Source: Alteraquisediminimonas sediminicola
GTDB lineage: Bacteria > Pseudomonadota > Alphaproteobacteria > Sphingomonadales > Sphingomonadaceae
DNA length: 64,000 bases
Assembly: GCF_019740335.1 (NCBI RefSeq)
Contig: NZ_JAHXZS010000003.1
Span: 1-64,000, forward strand
Direction: 5' to 3'
Within the stretch, counting starts at the first letter, position 1. The number at the start of each line of letters is the position of its first letter. Below are positions 19,020 through 27,141 of the stretch, piece by piece. The position numbers and the translations under genes are program-made. The notes under the pieces are model-generated. The model had not been told where the DNA came from. It did not search any database and was given only the letters and a program-made list of their open reading frames with translations.

Positions 19020-21359
19020 TCACCCTTTATCGCGCGGGCCGCGTACCGCCTCGCCCGACAACCATTTGAGGATCGTCGCGAAGAACACATCGGGCGTATA
19101 GGGTTTGGAGATAACATCATCCATCCCGGCATCCAGACAGCGCTCCCGATCTTCGGGAAAGGCATCCGCCGTCACCGCGATGATCGGCACGGCGTCAGTT
19201 TTTGACAGCGCCCTGATCTGCCGACAGGCCTCAATCCCATCCATGACCGGCATCTGGAGGTCCATCAGAATCAGGTCATAATCATTGGCCGCCGCCTTCT
19301 CGATGGCTTCCCGACCATTGGCGGCAAGATCGACCTGCTGGGCAGCAATGTCATTGAGGAAGATAAAGGCCACTTCCCGGATGATGTCGTCATCATCGAC
19401 CACCAATATGCGACGTCCGGCATAACGGGTGGCGAGCGCGATCTCGGCAGGCGTGATATTTGCCGCATGCGACATCCGTTGCGCGTCCGCCTCTTTGTGC
19501 AATCGGGCGGTGAACCAGAACAGGCTGCCGCGCCCGAGCCTCGACTCCGCCCCGGCATCTCCGCCCATCAACCGGGCAAGCGCGCGGGTGATCGCCAAGC
19601 CTAGGCCAGTCCCGGCAAAGCTGCGTGCGCTTGAATTATCCGCCTGTTCGAAGGCCATGAACAATCGCGGCAGCGTATCGGCGGCGATGCCGATGCCGGT
19701 ATCCTCTACCTCGATACGCAACAGCACATCATCCTCATTATCTTCCACACATGATATGCGAACGGTAATGCTGCCCTTGTCGGTGAATTTCACCGCATTG
19801 CTGAGATAATTGAGCAATGCCTGTTGCAACCGCAACGGATCGCCGCGCAATGGCGGGAAAATAGTGCCGTTCACGACACACAGTTCCACCCCCTTTGGTC
19901 TTGGCCTGCCCTTGATGATCTTGACGGCATCCGCGATGATCCGATCGATATCGACGGCAACATCCTGAAGCGACAGCTTGCCCGCTTCGATTTTCGACAG
20001 ATCGAGAATGTCGTTGATGACATCCAACAAATGCCCCACCGCGACATTGATGCTGCTCACCATCTCGCGCTGGCGCGGCGCTAATCGGGACCGTTCAAGC
20101 AAATGCGCCATGCCGGTGATCGCGGTTAGCGGGGTCCTGATTTCATGGGACATATTGGCCAGAAAAGAACTCTTGGCCTTGCTGGCGACTTCTGCTGCGC
20201 GACGTTCCTGCCGCTCGCGCAGGGCATGGATGCCAAAGGCCAGATTGGCCGCCAGTTCTTCCAACACGCCCATTTCGCTGTCGGTAAATGCGTCGGGTTC
20301 GGCGGCATAGATCGTCAAGACGCCAAATGTGACATGTTCACAGATCAACGGCAGGGCCACGCTGGATCGATAGCCATGATCCATTGCCATCTGACGCCAT
20401 GGCACCATGTCCGGATTGTTCATCACATCATGATTGATCTGCGGTCGCCCGGTGCGGATCGCGACACCGGTCGGCCCGCGACCGATATCCAGCGTTTCGT
20501 CCCATGAAATTCGCACATTCGCCAGATATACCGCTGCCGTACCCGCCTCCGCCATCGGGACGACCCGTTTATCCCCGCCTTGCTCGGGATAGCCGATCCA
20601 CGCCATGCGATAACCGCCAGCAGCAGTGACAAGCGCGCACATCTCCTGCAGCAATTGCTGTTCGTTACTGACCCGCAACAACGCCATATTGCCTTCGCCC
20701 AACAGGCGAAGCGCCCGGTTGAGGCGATTCATGTCCTCTTCCGCCATGCGCTGCTCGGTGATGTCCCGCGACATGCCGAATGTGCCGAAAATTTGCCCCT
20801 CATGATCGAAGAGCGGCCCCTTGGTGGCCAGGAAAAGTCGCGGACCAAATGCCGTATCGACTAATTCCTGACGTGTTTCAGTGCGCCCTTCCGCCATCAA
20901 TCTGGCATCATGGGCTTGCAATTCCCTGGCCTGTTCTGGTGGGAAAAAGGCACTGTCATCCTTGCCCAGTACTTTTGCGACATCCTGCCCGACAAAGACG
21001 CTCCCGGCTTTGTTGAAGAAGATATAGCGCCCTTCGCGGTCCTTGGCGTAGATCGCCTCGCTCGTCTTTTCGGCGATCGCTTCCAACAGTCCCAGCGTTT
21101 TCAGCTGGCGCTGCGAGACTTCCAGCGTCTGTCGCCAGAACCTGACAATCAGGATATAGAGGAAAACAGATGTCAGCGCGACATAGGCCCAGCCCTTGAA
21201 AATGCCGATTTGAACGCGCGTCACCGGGTCGGACACGAGGAATTCGACCACTTTGTCGGAGATGAGAATCCACGCACCGCCCAACAAGGCGTACAGCAAG
21301 ACAATCTTCAGAATCGGACGTTGAGAACCGGCATCTTTATACCTGAAAGGCACGCGCAT
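19020..21359 (-). CDS. Hybrid sensor histidine kinase/response regulator
   Basis: About 779 residues from the ATG at 21359; a TTG at 21428 would add 23. Two membrane segments lie near the N-terminus (ILKIVLLYALLGGAWILIS and WAYVALTSVFLYILIV). A PAS domain (GLLEAIAEKTSEAIYAKDREG) and a GAF domain (~residues 220-390) follow. The HisKA box is MSHEIRTPL, and the ATPase has the N box NYLSNAVKF and G boxes DTGIGIA and GTGLGLAI. A C-terminal receiver has ILVVDDDD and the acceptor Asp in LILMDLQMPVMDG. No HPt domain or dedicated partner was seen. The signal is unknown. Confidence 0.92.
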   Translation of the reverse strand: MRVPFRYKDAGSQRPILKIVLLYALLGGAWILISDKVVEFLVSDPVTRVQIGIFKGWAYVALTSVFLYILIVRFWRQTLEVSQRQLKTLGLLEAIAEKTSEAIYAKDREGRYIFFNKAGSVFVGQDVAKVLGKDDSAFFPPEQARELQAHDARLMAEGRTETRQELVDTAFGPRLFLATKGPLFDHEGQIFGTFGMSRDITEQRMAEEDMNRLNRALRLLGEGNMALLRVSNEQQLLQEMCALVTAAGGYRMAWIGYPEQGGDKRVVPMAEAGTAAVYLANVRISWDETLDIGRGPTGVAIRTGRPQINHDVMNNPDMVPWRQMAMDHGYRSSVALPLICEHVTFGVLTIYAAEPDAFTDSEMGVLEELAANLAFGIHALRERQERRAAEVASKAKSSFLANMSHEIRTPLTAITGMAHLLERSRLAPRQREMVSSINVAVGHLLDVINDILDLSKIEAGKLSLQDVAVDIDRIIADAVKIIKGRPRPKGVELCVVNGTIFPPLRGDPLRLQQALLNYLSNAVKFTDKGSITVRISCVEDNEDDVLLRIEVEDTGIGIAADTLPRLFMAFEQADNSSARSFAGTGLGLAITRALARLMGGDAGAESRLGRGSLFWFTARLHKEADAQRMSHAANITPAEIALATRYAGRRILVVDDDDIIREVAFIFLNDIAAQQVDLAANGREAIEKAAANDYDLILMDLQMPVMDGIEACRQIRALSKTDAVPIIAVTADAFPEDRERCLDAGMDDVISKPYTPDVFFATILKWLSGEAVRGPRDKG

Positions 21360-21565
21360 CCCCCAACCGAGTCCAGTCTCTAAGCCAGCCCGGCCACGGG
21401 TCGCTGGCGTCTTGGTGCGCGCAGCCAAAGGGGAGTGAACAAAGCCACTGAATCGCCCTCAGCCAGCGATCCACCCTGTAATAACCGGAAGGTTACACCG
21501 CCATGGGGTATTCGTCTAGGCTGGCGTCCTATTGTGCATCGACCTTATCAGATGCTGGTACGCAT

Positions 21566-21600
21566 GATTTCGCGTGCACTAGAACATTGCACGCGAAATC
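21566..21600. terminator. Perfect 13-bp hairpin downstream of the alcohol dehydrogenase gene
   Basis: GATTTCGCGTGCA (21566-21578) pairs fully with TGCACGCGAAATC (21588-21600). It begins ~26 bases after the stop of the minus-strand dehydrogenase gene and ends the long leftward gene series. There is no U-run. It is probably a terminator or an mRNA 3'-end stabiliser. Confidence 0.55.
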
Positions 21601-21625
21601 ACACGAACCGAAACGGGGACTGACC

Positions 21626-22735
21626 TCAATCCTCGAACAGCAAAACCGGCTTAATCGCGTCACCTGTCTCGGACGCATGGGCAGCCTCGTTGATCTGGTC
21701 GAACCGGAACGTCTTGATTAAGCGGTCGAACGGGAATTTACCGGCCTTATACCATTCGATCATGCGCGGGATGAAGGTCTGGGGGTCGGCATCGCCTTCG
21801 GTGATGTATTTCACGCCCGCGCCACGCAAGAGCATGCTCATCATATTGGCGGGCAGCATAGCCTCGGGTGGCGGCACGGCGACCAGTCCCAACATGCCAT
21901 TTGGCCCCATGGTTTCAACCGCAATGGCAATCACCGCAGGAATACCCGTCGTATCCAGCGCATGATTGACCGCCCCGCCCGACAACTCCTTGATCCGGGC
22001 AAGCACGTCATCGCATTCACGCGGATTGATGACATAGGTGGCCCCCAGTTCAAGTGCCAGCTTGCCGCGCTCGGCATTGGGTTCGACCACGATGACTGTA
22101 CCCGCATCGACCGCACGCGCGCCCAATAGCGCCGACAGGCCCACGGCCCCGCCCCCGAAAATGGCAAGGGATTGCCCCGCTTTCAAACCAAGCGACAGCA
22201 CCGCCGCCCCTGCGCCGGTCTGCACGCCGCATCCAAGCGGGCCAAGAAGCGCCAGCGGCAGGTCCTTGGCGACCTTCACGGCATTGCGCTCATGCGCAAT
22301 CGCATGGCTGGCAAAGGAGGATTGGCCAAAGAAATTGCCATGCACGATCTCATCGCCTTGCGACAATGACGATGGCGCGCCACCGGTCAGGCGCACGCCC
22401 GCAAAATTATGGGCCATGAAATTATGACAATAGGCCGGCAAATGTTCGGCACAGGTCGGACAATGATCGCAACTGTCAAAGCTGAGCACGACATGATCGC
22501 CAACTGCAAGCGACTTCACATCAGGGCCGATCGCTTCCACCACGCCCGACCCTTCATGCCCCAGCACGATCGGCAGCGGCACCGGAAAACCATCCCGGGC
22601 CACAAGATCGGTATGGCACATGCCGACACCCGACATGCGGACCATCACTTCGGACCCCATTGGCGCAGCAACGTCGATGTCTTCTAATGAAAAAGGGCCA
22701 CCGACATGACGGACAATGGCTGCTTTGGCCTTCAT
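21626..22735 (-). CDS. Zn-dependent NAD(P) alcohol dehydrogenase (aryl/terpene alcohol type)
   Basis: 369 residues. This medium-chain dehydrogenase oxidises a primary alcohol to the aldehyde. Catalytic Zn ligands are in GMCHTDL and GHEGSGVV, and four structural-Zn Cys are in the CDHCPTCAEHLPAYC stretch. The coenzyme loop is FGGGAVGLSA, followed by VVEPNAE, an acidic residue favouring NAD. The architecture resembles benzyl alcohol dehydrogenase XylB and geraniol dehydrogenase GeoA. AAGGAGAG precedes the ATG at 22735. It is the last gene of the leftward series and fits oxidation of a hydroxymethyl group made by the hydroxylases of this island. Confidence 0.9.
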   Translation of the reverse strand: MKAKAAIVRHVGGPFSLEDIDVAAPMGSEVMVRMSGVGMCHTDLVARDGFPVPLPIVLGHEGSGVVEAIGPDVKSLAVGDHVVLSFDSCDHCPTCAEHLPAYCHNFMAHNFAGVRLTGGAPSSLSQGDEIVHGNFFGQSSFASHAIAHERNAVKVAKDLPLALLGPLGCGVQTGAGAAVLSLGLKAGQSLAIFGGGAVGLSALLGARAVDAGTVIVVEPNAERGKLALELGATYVINPRECDDVLARIKELSGGAVNHALDTTGIPAVIAIAVETMGPNGMLGLVAVPPPEAMLPANMMSMLLRGAGVKYITEGDADPQTFIPRMIEWYKAGKFPFDRLIKTFRFDQINEAAHASETGDAIKPVLLFED

Positions 22736-22901
22736 TCTTTCTCTCCTTCGATACTCAATAACGGGTGCGAATAGCGTTGCGAAAACATGTCATAGTTAAT
22801 GGTGAAAAGGACATGGCCTTGATATATGCCCGCCGCCAGCGCGCGTCCAGCAAGCGGCAATGCGAAACCGGCTTGACGTGATCGTCCGCCTGCTCCTCTG
22901 T

Positions 22902-23372
22902 TCACATCGTGTCGAAGCCAAAGGGCAGAAACCATTTGCGATCCTTGATCACCCGTTCACGCTCATATGCCAAGATGGTCGCTGTCAGCACGGCATTGGC
23001 CCCCGATACCCCATCAATGGCGACGGCCTTTACCAGCCTCTCAATCCCTTGATGGATGGCCCGGGTCTCGCCGCGAACATCGTGGCCATCGGCGCCGCCG
23101 ACCGACGCCCGCAGCGCATCCAGCGCCAGTACCACTGCGCTCCCGCCAGTAATCGATGGCAGCAACGCCGTCGCTATCGCCACCGCATCCGTCAACTCTT
23201 CACGCTCATACGCCGGGATGTGATCGATCTGTCCGCGCAAAATCTGGAGATGGCCGATGGCAAGCTGGACCTGCTCTTGTGCCAAGGATGCTTCCGGCGG
23301 CAAATGGGGCAGAATAACTTCGGACAAGGCCCGAACAATACTGGCAATGCGCTCATCAACGGTGGGGATCAC
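22902..23372 (-). CDS. Uncharacterised helical protein coupled to the phosphotransferase gene
   Basis: 156 residues, predicted mostly helical and without signal or membrane segment. It begins MIPTVDERIASIVRALSEV; no motif is recognised. Its ATG overlaps the stop of the phosphotransferase gene by four bases. In the Pseudomonas levulinate pathway a small protein (LvaB) is needed by, and encoded next to, the APH-type kinase LvaA; the arrangement here is similar. Homology to LvaB cannot be judged by eye. Confidence 0.7.
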   Translation of the reverse strand: MIPTVDERIASIVRALSEVILPHLPPEASLAQEQVQLAIGHLQILRGQIDHIPAYEREELTDAVAIATALLPSITGGSAVVLALDALRASVGGADGHDVRGETRAIHQGIERLVKAVAIDGVSGANAVLTATILAYERERVIKDRKWFLPFGFDTM

Positions 23373-24499
23373 TGATTATCTCCCTGGCTAAGCAGACGGA
23401 CAAGGTCGTCTGCGAACATCGGGGCCGTAGCCGCAAGAAAAGTCAGCAACACATCTTGGTGATTATGCTGCGATCGCGCGGCGGCAAGCCCATTGGCGGC
23501 CACGATGACGGTGGTTTTCCAACTGCTCATCACATCATAATAATGAAGGGTCTTGCGATTGACCGTCCGGCCAGAGCGGCGCTCATATTCACGAATAAAC
23601 TCTTCGCGCTCGAACAAATCGCTCGCGCGGAAGGTGCCATCGGCATCAATCGTGCCGAACACCTTCATCAGCACCCAGCCCAGATCCTCATGGAAATCAC
23701 CGATCCGAGCAAGCTCCCAATCCAGCAAGGCCGTAATCTGACCGCTCTCCTCGTCGAACAGATAATTGCCGGTCCGATAATCACCATGGGTCATCACCAG
23801 TTCCGCCGTGTCCGGCAAATTATCCGCCAGCCATTGTTCGGCCAGCGCAATGACCGGGCGCGTCGCACCTTCATCGACACGCCACATCTCAGCCCAATAG
23901 TTGAACGACCAGCGGGCAGCCTGTTTAGGGTCGGCATCCGGCACGTCATAGCCCGGCAAATTTGCCGACTTCCAATCATAAGCATGGATCGCGACCAGAT
24001 AATCCAGAAACTGGTCACGTAATTTCAGGCGCAAATCGGGGCCAAGCCATGTCCCCAAACCTGAAACCTTGACCCCGGACAGGCTGGGCTTGGTAACCCC
24101 GCCAACAACGCGCATGATCGCGGCCGCCTGTGGAAAAAACGCTCCCTTGGCATCCACCCAGACAGGCTCCGGCACCGGCACAATGCCTTGCATCGCCTTC
24201 AACAGGACAAATTCCCGCTCCCGATCCGTTTCGGTAATCGCCGAGCGCGGGTCCATGCGCAGCAGGAACGGTTCATCCTTGCCATCTTGACTCAAGGTGA
24301 AAAAGAACTGCTCCTTTGATGCACCGCCGCCCACTCTGCGCACGCCGGACACGACCGCACCGGGCCGGATATGCGCGAAATATTGGGCGAGAATCTCGGT
24401 CACTTCCGGGATCAGCTTCGCCCGATAGGGCGGCAAACCTCGATTGTTACGGCGACGATCGAGTATTTCACGATGGATATGTTCCATGTCATTCAGCAT
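23369..24499 (-). CDS. APH-family phosphotransferase (ACAD10/11- or LvaA-like kinase)
   Basis: 376 residues from the ATG at 24499. An AGG ribosome site overlaps the stop of the preceding gene; an upstream in-frame start would run into that gene. The kinase fold has the Brenner motif HGDYRTGN and the metal-binding DWELARIGD. The sequence YRAKLIPEVTEILAQY, then GVRRVGGGASKEQF is typical of the phosphotransferase family found in degradative operons. Related kinases phosphorylate hydroxyacyl-CoA so that a dehydrogenase can eliminate phosphate. No sign of antibiotic-resistance context. The substrate here is inferred to be a hydroxylated acyl-CoA or terpenoid intermediate. Confidence 0.85.
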   Translation of the reverse strand: MLNDMEHIHREILDRRRNNRGLPPYRAKLIPEVTEILAQYFAHIRPGAVVSGVRRVGGGASKEQFFFTLSQDGKDEPFLLRMDPRSAITETDREREFVLLKAMQGIVPVPEPVWVDAKGAFFPQAAAIMRVVGGVTKPSLSGVKVSGLGTWLGPDLRLKLRDQFLDYLVAIHAYDWKSANLPGYDVPDADPKQAARWSFNYWAEMWRVDEGATRPVIALAEQWLADNLPDTAELVMTHGDYRTGNYLFDEESGQITALLDWELARIGDFHEDLGWVLMKVFGTIDADGTFRASDLFEREEFIREYERRSGRTVNRKTLHYYDVMSSWKTTVIVAANGLAAARSQHNHQDVLLTFLAATAPMFADDLVRLLSQGDNQ

Positions 24500-24509
24500 G
24501 ACCAAAACC

Positions 24510-25454
24510 TCAATAAGGACCGTTGGCGCGAATATGTGCGAGATAGCTTGTCGGCCAGGCACATTCCATCCACCCGACACCGCGCCTGCCATCAATTGTC
24601 GCACGCCCGCCGCTCTCATTGAGGCTGAGATCGGGGTGCGGCACTAATGTATAGCAGCCGAATACCTCTGTCTCGACACGGGTATTGCGCCCATCGGCGT
24701 CAACGATATCGGCGACATAGCCGGTCTGCCAAAATTGGTCGTCATAGGTGACATCCACGGACACGCTTTCGACACGCGACATCAGGCCATGCTTGAACAC
24801 ATAGCCCCGCACATGTTCCTTGCCCAGCGCATTGAAGCGCCAGAAATGCACCGATGTATCGGTGCCGACTTGTCCGACGAACCATTCATATTGCTGGAAC
24901 GGAATCCAGTCGCGCGTGCCCCAGCTATGATCGCGATGCCCGGTTGCATCAAAGGCGATGACCCGATCCCCCAGCCTGAGCACGCCCTTGACGCGTCCGG
25001 CCTGTTCGATCCGATCCGTCGCGCAATAAGACGGACAGCCGCGCGGATCGGCGCCATAAGAATAAGGCGGGTGAAAGGCCTCAAAGTCGAATTCGACCAT
25101 CGCCTCCGGCGTTTCCCAGCGCACATGGGCGCAATCGAATTTCAGGTCCTGCTTCATGCTGAAGCCTTCGATTTGCCAATTATCGAAACCCATGTCTGCA
25201 GGCACCGCCCTGTCGGCCAGTTTCTGCTGGATGGGCGCAGCACCCACGCCCGGACCGAAAACGGCCAAAGCAGCCCCGGCCATGCTGTCCGCCGTCACCC
25301 AAGTATAGGTGAAAAACGCGATCTGATGTTCTGGCAGCACGACGATATAGGGGATAGACTCACGTCCCAGTGCCACCGCTGGCAATATGTGCCGACCGTC
25401 ATGGATCGGGTCCAATATCATCGCCTTCTCGCTCAGCACCGCATTATCAAACAT
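24510..25454 (-). CDS. Uncharacterised catabolic-island protein with HRDHSWG motif (DUF7064-like)
   Basis: 314 residues from the ATG at 25454, with AGGAGGA upstream. It has no signal peptide or membrane segment. It is beta-rich with many aromatic residues and a conserved-looking GHRDHSWGTRDW near residue 190. Proteins with a RDxSWG motif in degradative clusters are often listed as DUF7064/DUF7065 or AttH/CrtC-like lipocalin folds; this assignment is from memory. The next gene is the APH-type kinase, and the two are commonly neighbours. No activity can be given. Confidence 0.7.
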   Translation of the reverse strand: MFDNAVLSEKAMILDPIHDGRHILPAVALGRESIPYIVVLPEHQIAFFTYTWVTADSMAGAALAVFGPGVGAAPIQQKLADRAVPADMGFDNWQIEGFSMKQDLKFDCAHVRWETPEAMVEFDFEAFHPPYSYGADPRGCPSYCATDRIEQAGRVKGVLRLGDRVIAFDATGHRDHSWGTRDWIPFQQYEWFVGQVGTDTSVHFWRFNALGKEHVRGYVFKHGLMSRVESVSVDVTYDDQFWQTGYVADIVDADGRNTRVETEVFGCYTLVPHPDLSLNESGGRATIDGRRGVGWMECAWPTSYLAHIRANGPY

Positions 25455-25465
25455 TATCCATCCTC

Positions 25466-25729
25466 CTAAACATACCAATAACAGCCAATAATGATCGTGG
25501 TGACCAATATCAGCCACAGCGACAGCACGATCCGAAACGGTCGCGGCGTCCACTGCAATTCCATGAAATGTCCGATCACCATGTTGATCTTGAAAGCGGC
25601 AATCAAAATGACGGCGGTCGCGCCGAACCGCACGGCATCGCTATCCTCGGTCAACACCCAGCTTATCAACGTTACCGCGACAAGCAGCGCCCAGACTTTA
25701 ACCGGGCTTAAATGCAGGATGCGGTTCAT
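25466..25729 (-). CDS. Small membrane protein, cytochrome c oxidase subunit IV family
   Basis: 87 residues from the ATG at 25729, which overlaps the stop of the subunit III-like gene as ATGA. Three membrane helices are visible: VWALLVAVTLISWVL, ATAVILIAAFKINMVIGHF and IVLSLWLILVTTIII. The AFKINMVIGHFMEL segment is typical of the short prokaryotic COX4/NorF family. No subunit I or II gene is nearby. It probably forms a pair with the subunit III-like protein in a complex that is not a terminal oxidase. Confidence 0.8.
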   Translation of the reverse strand: MNRILHLSPVKVWALLVAVTLISWVLTEDSDAVRFGATAVILIAAFKINMVIGHFMELQWTPRPFRIVLSLWLILVTTIIIGCYWYV

Positions 25730-26352
25730 CCGGCCCACCTCAATAAATATAGGAGTGGAAACAACATGATCCAGAGCAAGTCGACCATGTGCCAATAACA
25801 GCCCACAGACTCGATCCAGATCACGAAGCGTTGGTCGAGCGCATCGCGCTGCGCCTTGCCGACCATCCAGCTCAACGCGCCGATCCCGATTGCAAAATGC
25901 AGAAAATGAATACCGGTAAAGGCGAAATAATAAGTGAAAAATTCATTGGTGAGCGGTGAAAATCCCGCTTGCGCCTTGTCGATATATTCAAAAATCTTGG
26001 TGGCCGCAAAACCGGAACCGATGCAGATCGTCAGCAACAGATTATTGACCACCGACGATCGCCGCCCTGCCCGCGCGGCATCGACCGCACGCGCCATGAA
26101 TAGGCTGCTGGTCAATAAAATCAGCGTATTGGCAAGCCCAAGTCCGGCATTGAGATGGATGCGCGAGCTTTCATACAGTTCCGGCGCAGCCATGCGGCCA
26201 AGCGAAAACAGCAGAAAGAACAGCGCAAATGCGCCCATATCCGCGACAATGAAAGTCCAGACCCCGGAATCGCCCGGTAGATGTGGCGATTCCGGCTGGC
26301 ATGCGCTGGCCTCGCCACCCGCCGAAAAGGGCGGGTGCACCGGCTCATGCAT
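25726..26352 (-). CDS. Cytochrome c oxidase subunit III-like (NorE-like) membrane protein
   Basis: 208 residues with five membrane helices after a cytosolic N-terminus containing HLPGDSGVW. Motifs include FFTYYFAFTGIHFLHFAIGI and a C-terminal GCYWHMVDLLWIMLFPLLYL, the heme-copper oxidase subunit III pattern (HxxH...WHxVDxxW). It carries no cofactor in this family. It overlaps the upstream membrane-protein gene by eight bases and the subunit IV-like gene by four. No catalytic oxidase subunit is present, so a recruited role in the hydroxylation island is inferred. Confidence 0.85.
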   Translation of the reverse strand: MHEPVHPPFSAGGEASACQPESPHLPGDSGVWTFIVADMGAFALFFLLFSLGRMAAPELYESSRIHLNAGLGLANTLILLTSSLFMARAVDAARAGRRSSVVNNLLLTICIGSGFAATKIFEYIDKAQAGFSPLTNEFFTYYFAFTGIHFLHFAIGIGALSWMVGKAQRDALDQRFVIWIESVGCYWHMVDLLWIMLFPLLYLLRWAG

Positions 26353-27061
26353 GGGCCTGCTCCTGTTCGATCCGGGTGATGGACCGCAAGAGGTAATAGG
26401 TCAGCGTCGGGCACCAGACGAACCAGATCGAAAATTCAATCCAGTAGTTAAGCGTGCCGCTTCTGGAAAAGGGGCCGGATTTGAAAAAAGGCATCAGGCA
26501 TTCCGCGATGAACATAAAGCCCACCCAAATGCCATACCAAGCCAACCATTTCGGCACCAAAGGCTGCTGCCGACGATCCATCAAAAATGCCGCGCCGAGC
26601 GCAAACATCTGCACCGATGTGATGGAATAAGCGAGATCGATCAACAACCACGCCATGTCATACAACATCTGCAGCACGGAATCCGGCAATGCTTCCGGTC
26701 GGAACGCCCCGGTCAGCCAAAAGGAGCAGCTCACCAACACCGGCACGACCGTCAGGCCCGCACCCCATTTTTCGAGATCGACAAGGATGTTGTCCTTGCC
26801 CACAACCTGTTCCATCACCTTCGCAATCGCGAGACCCCAAACGCAATAGCTGATGGTAAAGGTCATCGCCAGAACCATGCCGGTGCGAACCTGATTGGCA
26901 TTTTCACGGAAATAAGCGGCAATGTCGCTCGCTGGCAAATCAGCGGAATATGGCGGCAGATTATGCCCCATAATGCCCCAAAAGATGATGAACACGCCCA
27001 TGAACAGCGGACCATTCCACGCACACAGGCGCCAAAATCGCGTATCGACCTTCTGCTCCAT
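26345..27061 (-). CDS. Multi-pass membrane protein of unknown function
   Basis: 238 residues with about six membrane helices (for example WNGPLFMGVFIIFWGIMGH, VLAMTFTISYCVWGLAIA and WIEFSIWFVWCPTLTYYLL). No conserved metal-binding His cluster is obvious. It starts at 27061 with GGAGGAG upstream. It is the first gene after a terminator and is translationally coupled to the COX III/IV-like genes. Similar proteins are found in degradative clusters, sometimes labelled spirocyclase AveC family, but I cannot support that function. Confidence 0.75.
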   Translation of the reverse strand: MEQKVDTRFWRLCAWNGPLFMGVFIIFWGIMGHNLPPYSADLPASDIAAYFRENANQVRTGMVLAMTFTISYCVWGLAIAKVMEQVVGKDNILVDLEKWGAGLTVVPVLVSCSFWLTGAFRPEALPDSVLQMLYDMAWLLIDLAYSITSVQMFALGAAFLMDRRQQPLVPKWLAWYGIWVGFMFIAECLMPFFKSGPFSRSGTLNYWIEFSIWFVWCPTLTYYLLRSITRIEQEQAHA

Positions 27062-27080
27062 TTACCCTCTCCTCCATGAA

Positions 27081-27119
27081 AATAGCCGCAACAACCAAAA
27101 GATTGCTGCGGCTATATTT
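27081..27119 (-). terminator. Hairpin between the TonB receptor gene and the membrane-protein operon
   Basis: ATAGCCGCAACAA (27082-27094) pairs with TTGCTGCGGCTAT (27103-27115), 12 of 13 positions. On the minus strand it is followed by TTTTC. It would terminate the receptor transcript or let some read-through reach the downstream operon, which has only ~80 bases of its own leader. Confidence 0.7.
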
Positions 27120-27141
27120 ATTTAGCTATGCAGCACGCCGA

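Noticed and set aside
23369-24499. Aminoglycoside resistance gene
   Set aside because: Although APH-family by motif, it is embedded in and overlaps catabolic genes and lacks aminoglycoside-enzyme features.
25466-26352. Reading the COX III/IV-like genes as part of a respiratory terminal oxidase
   Set aside because: No subunit I, II or assembly factor is present anywhere in the window, and neighbours are catabolic genes.
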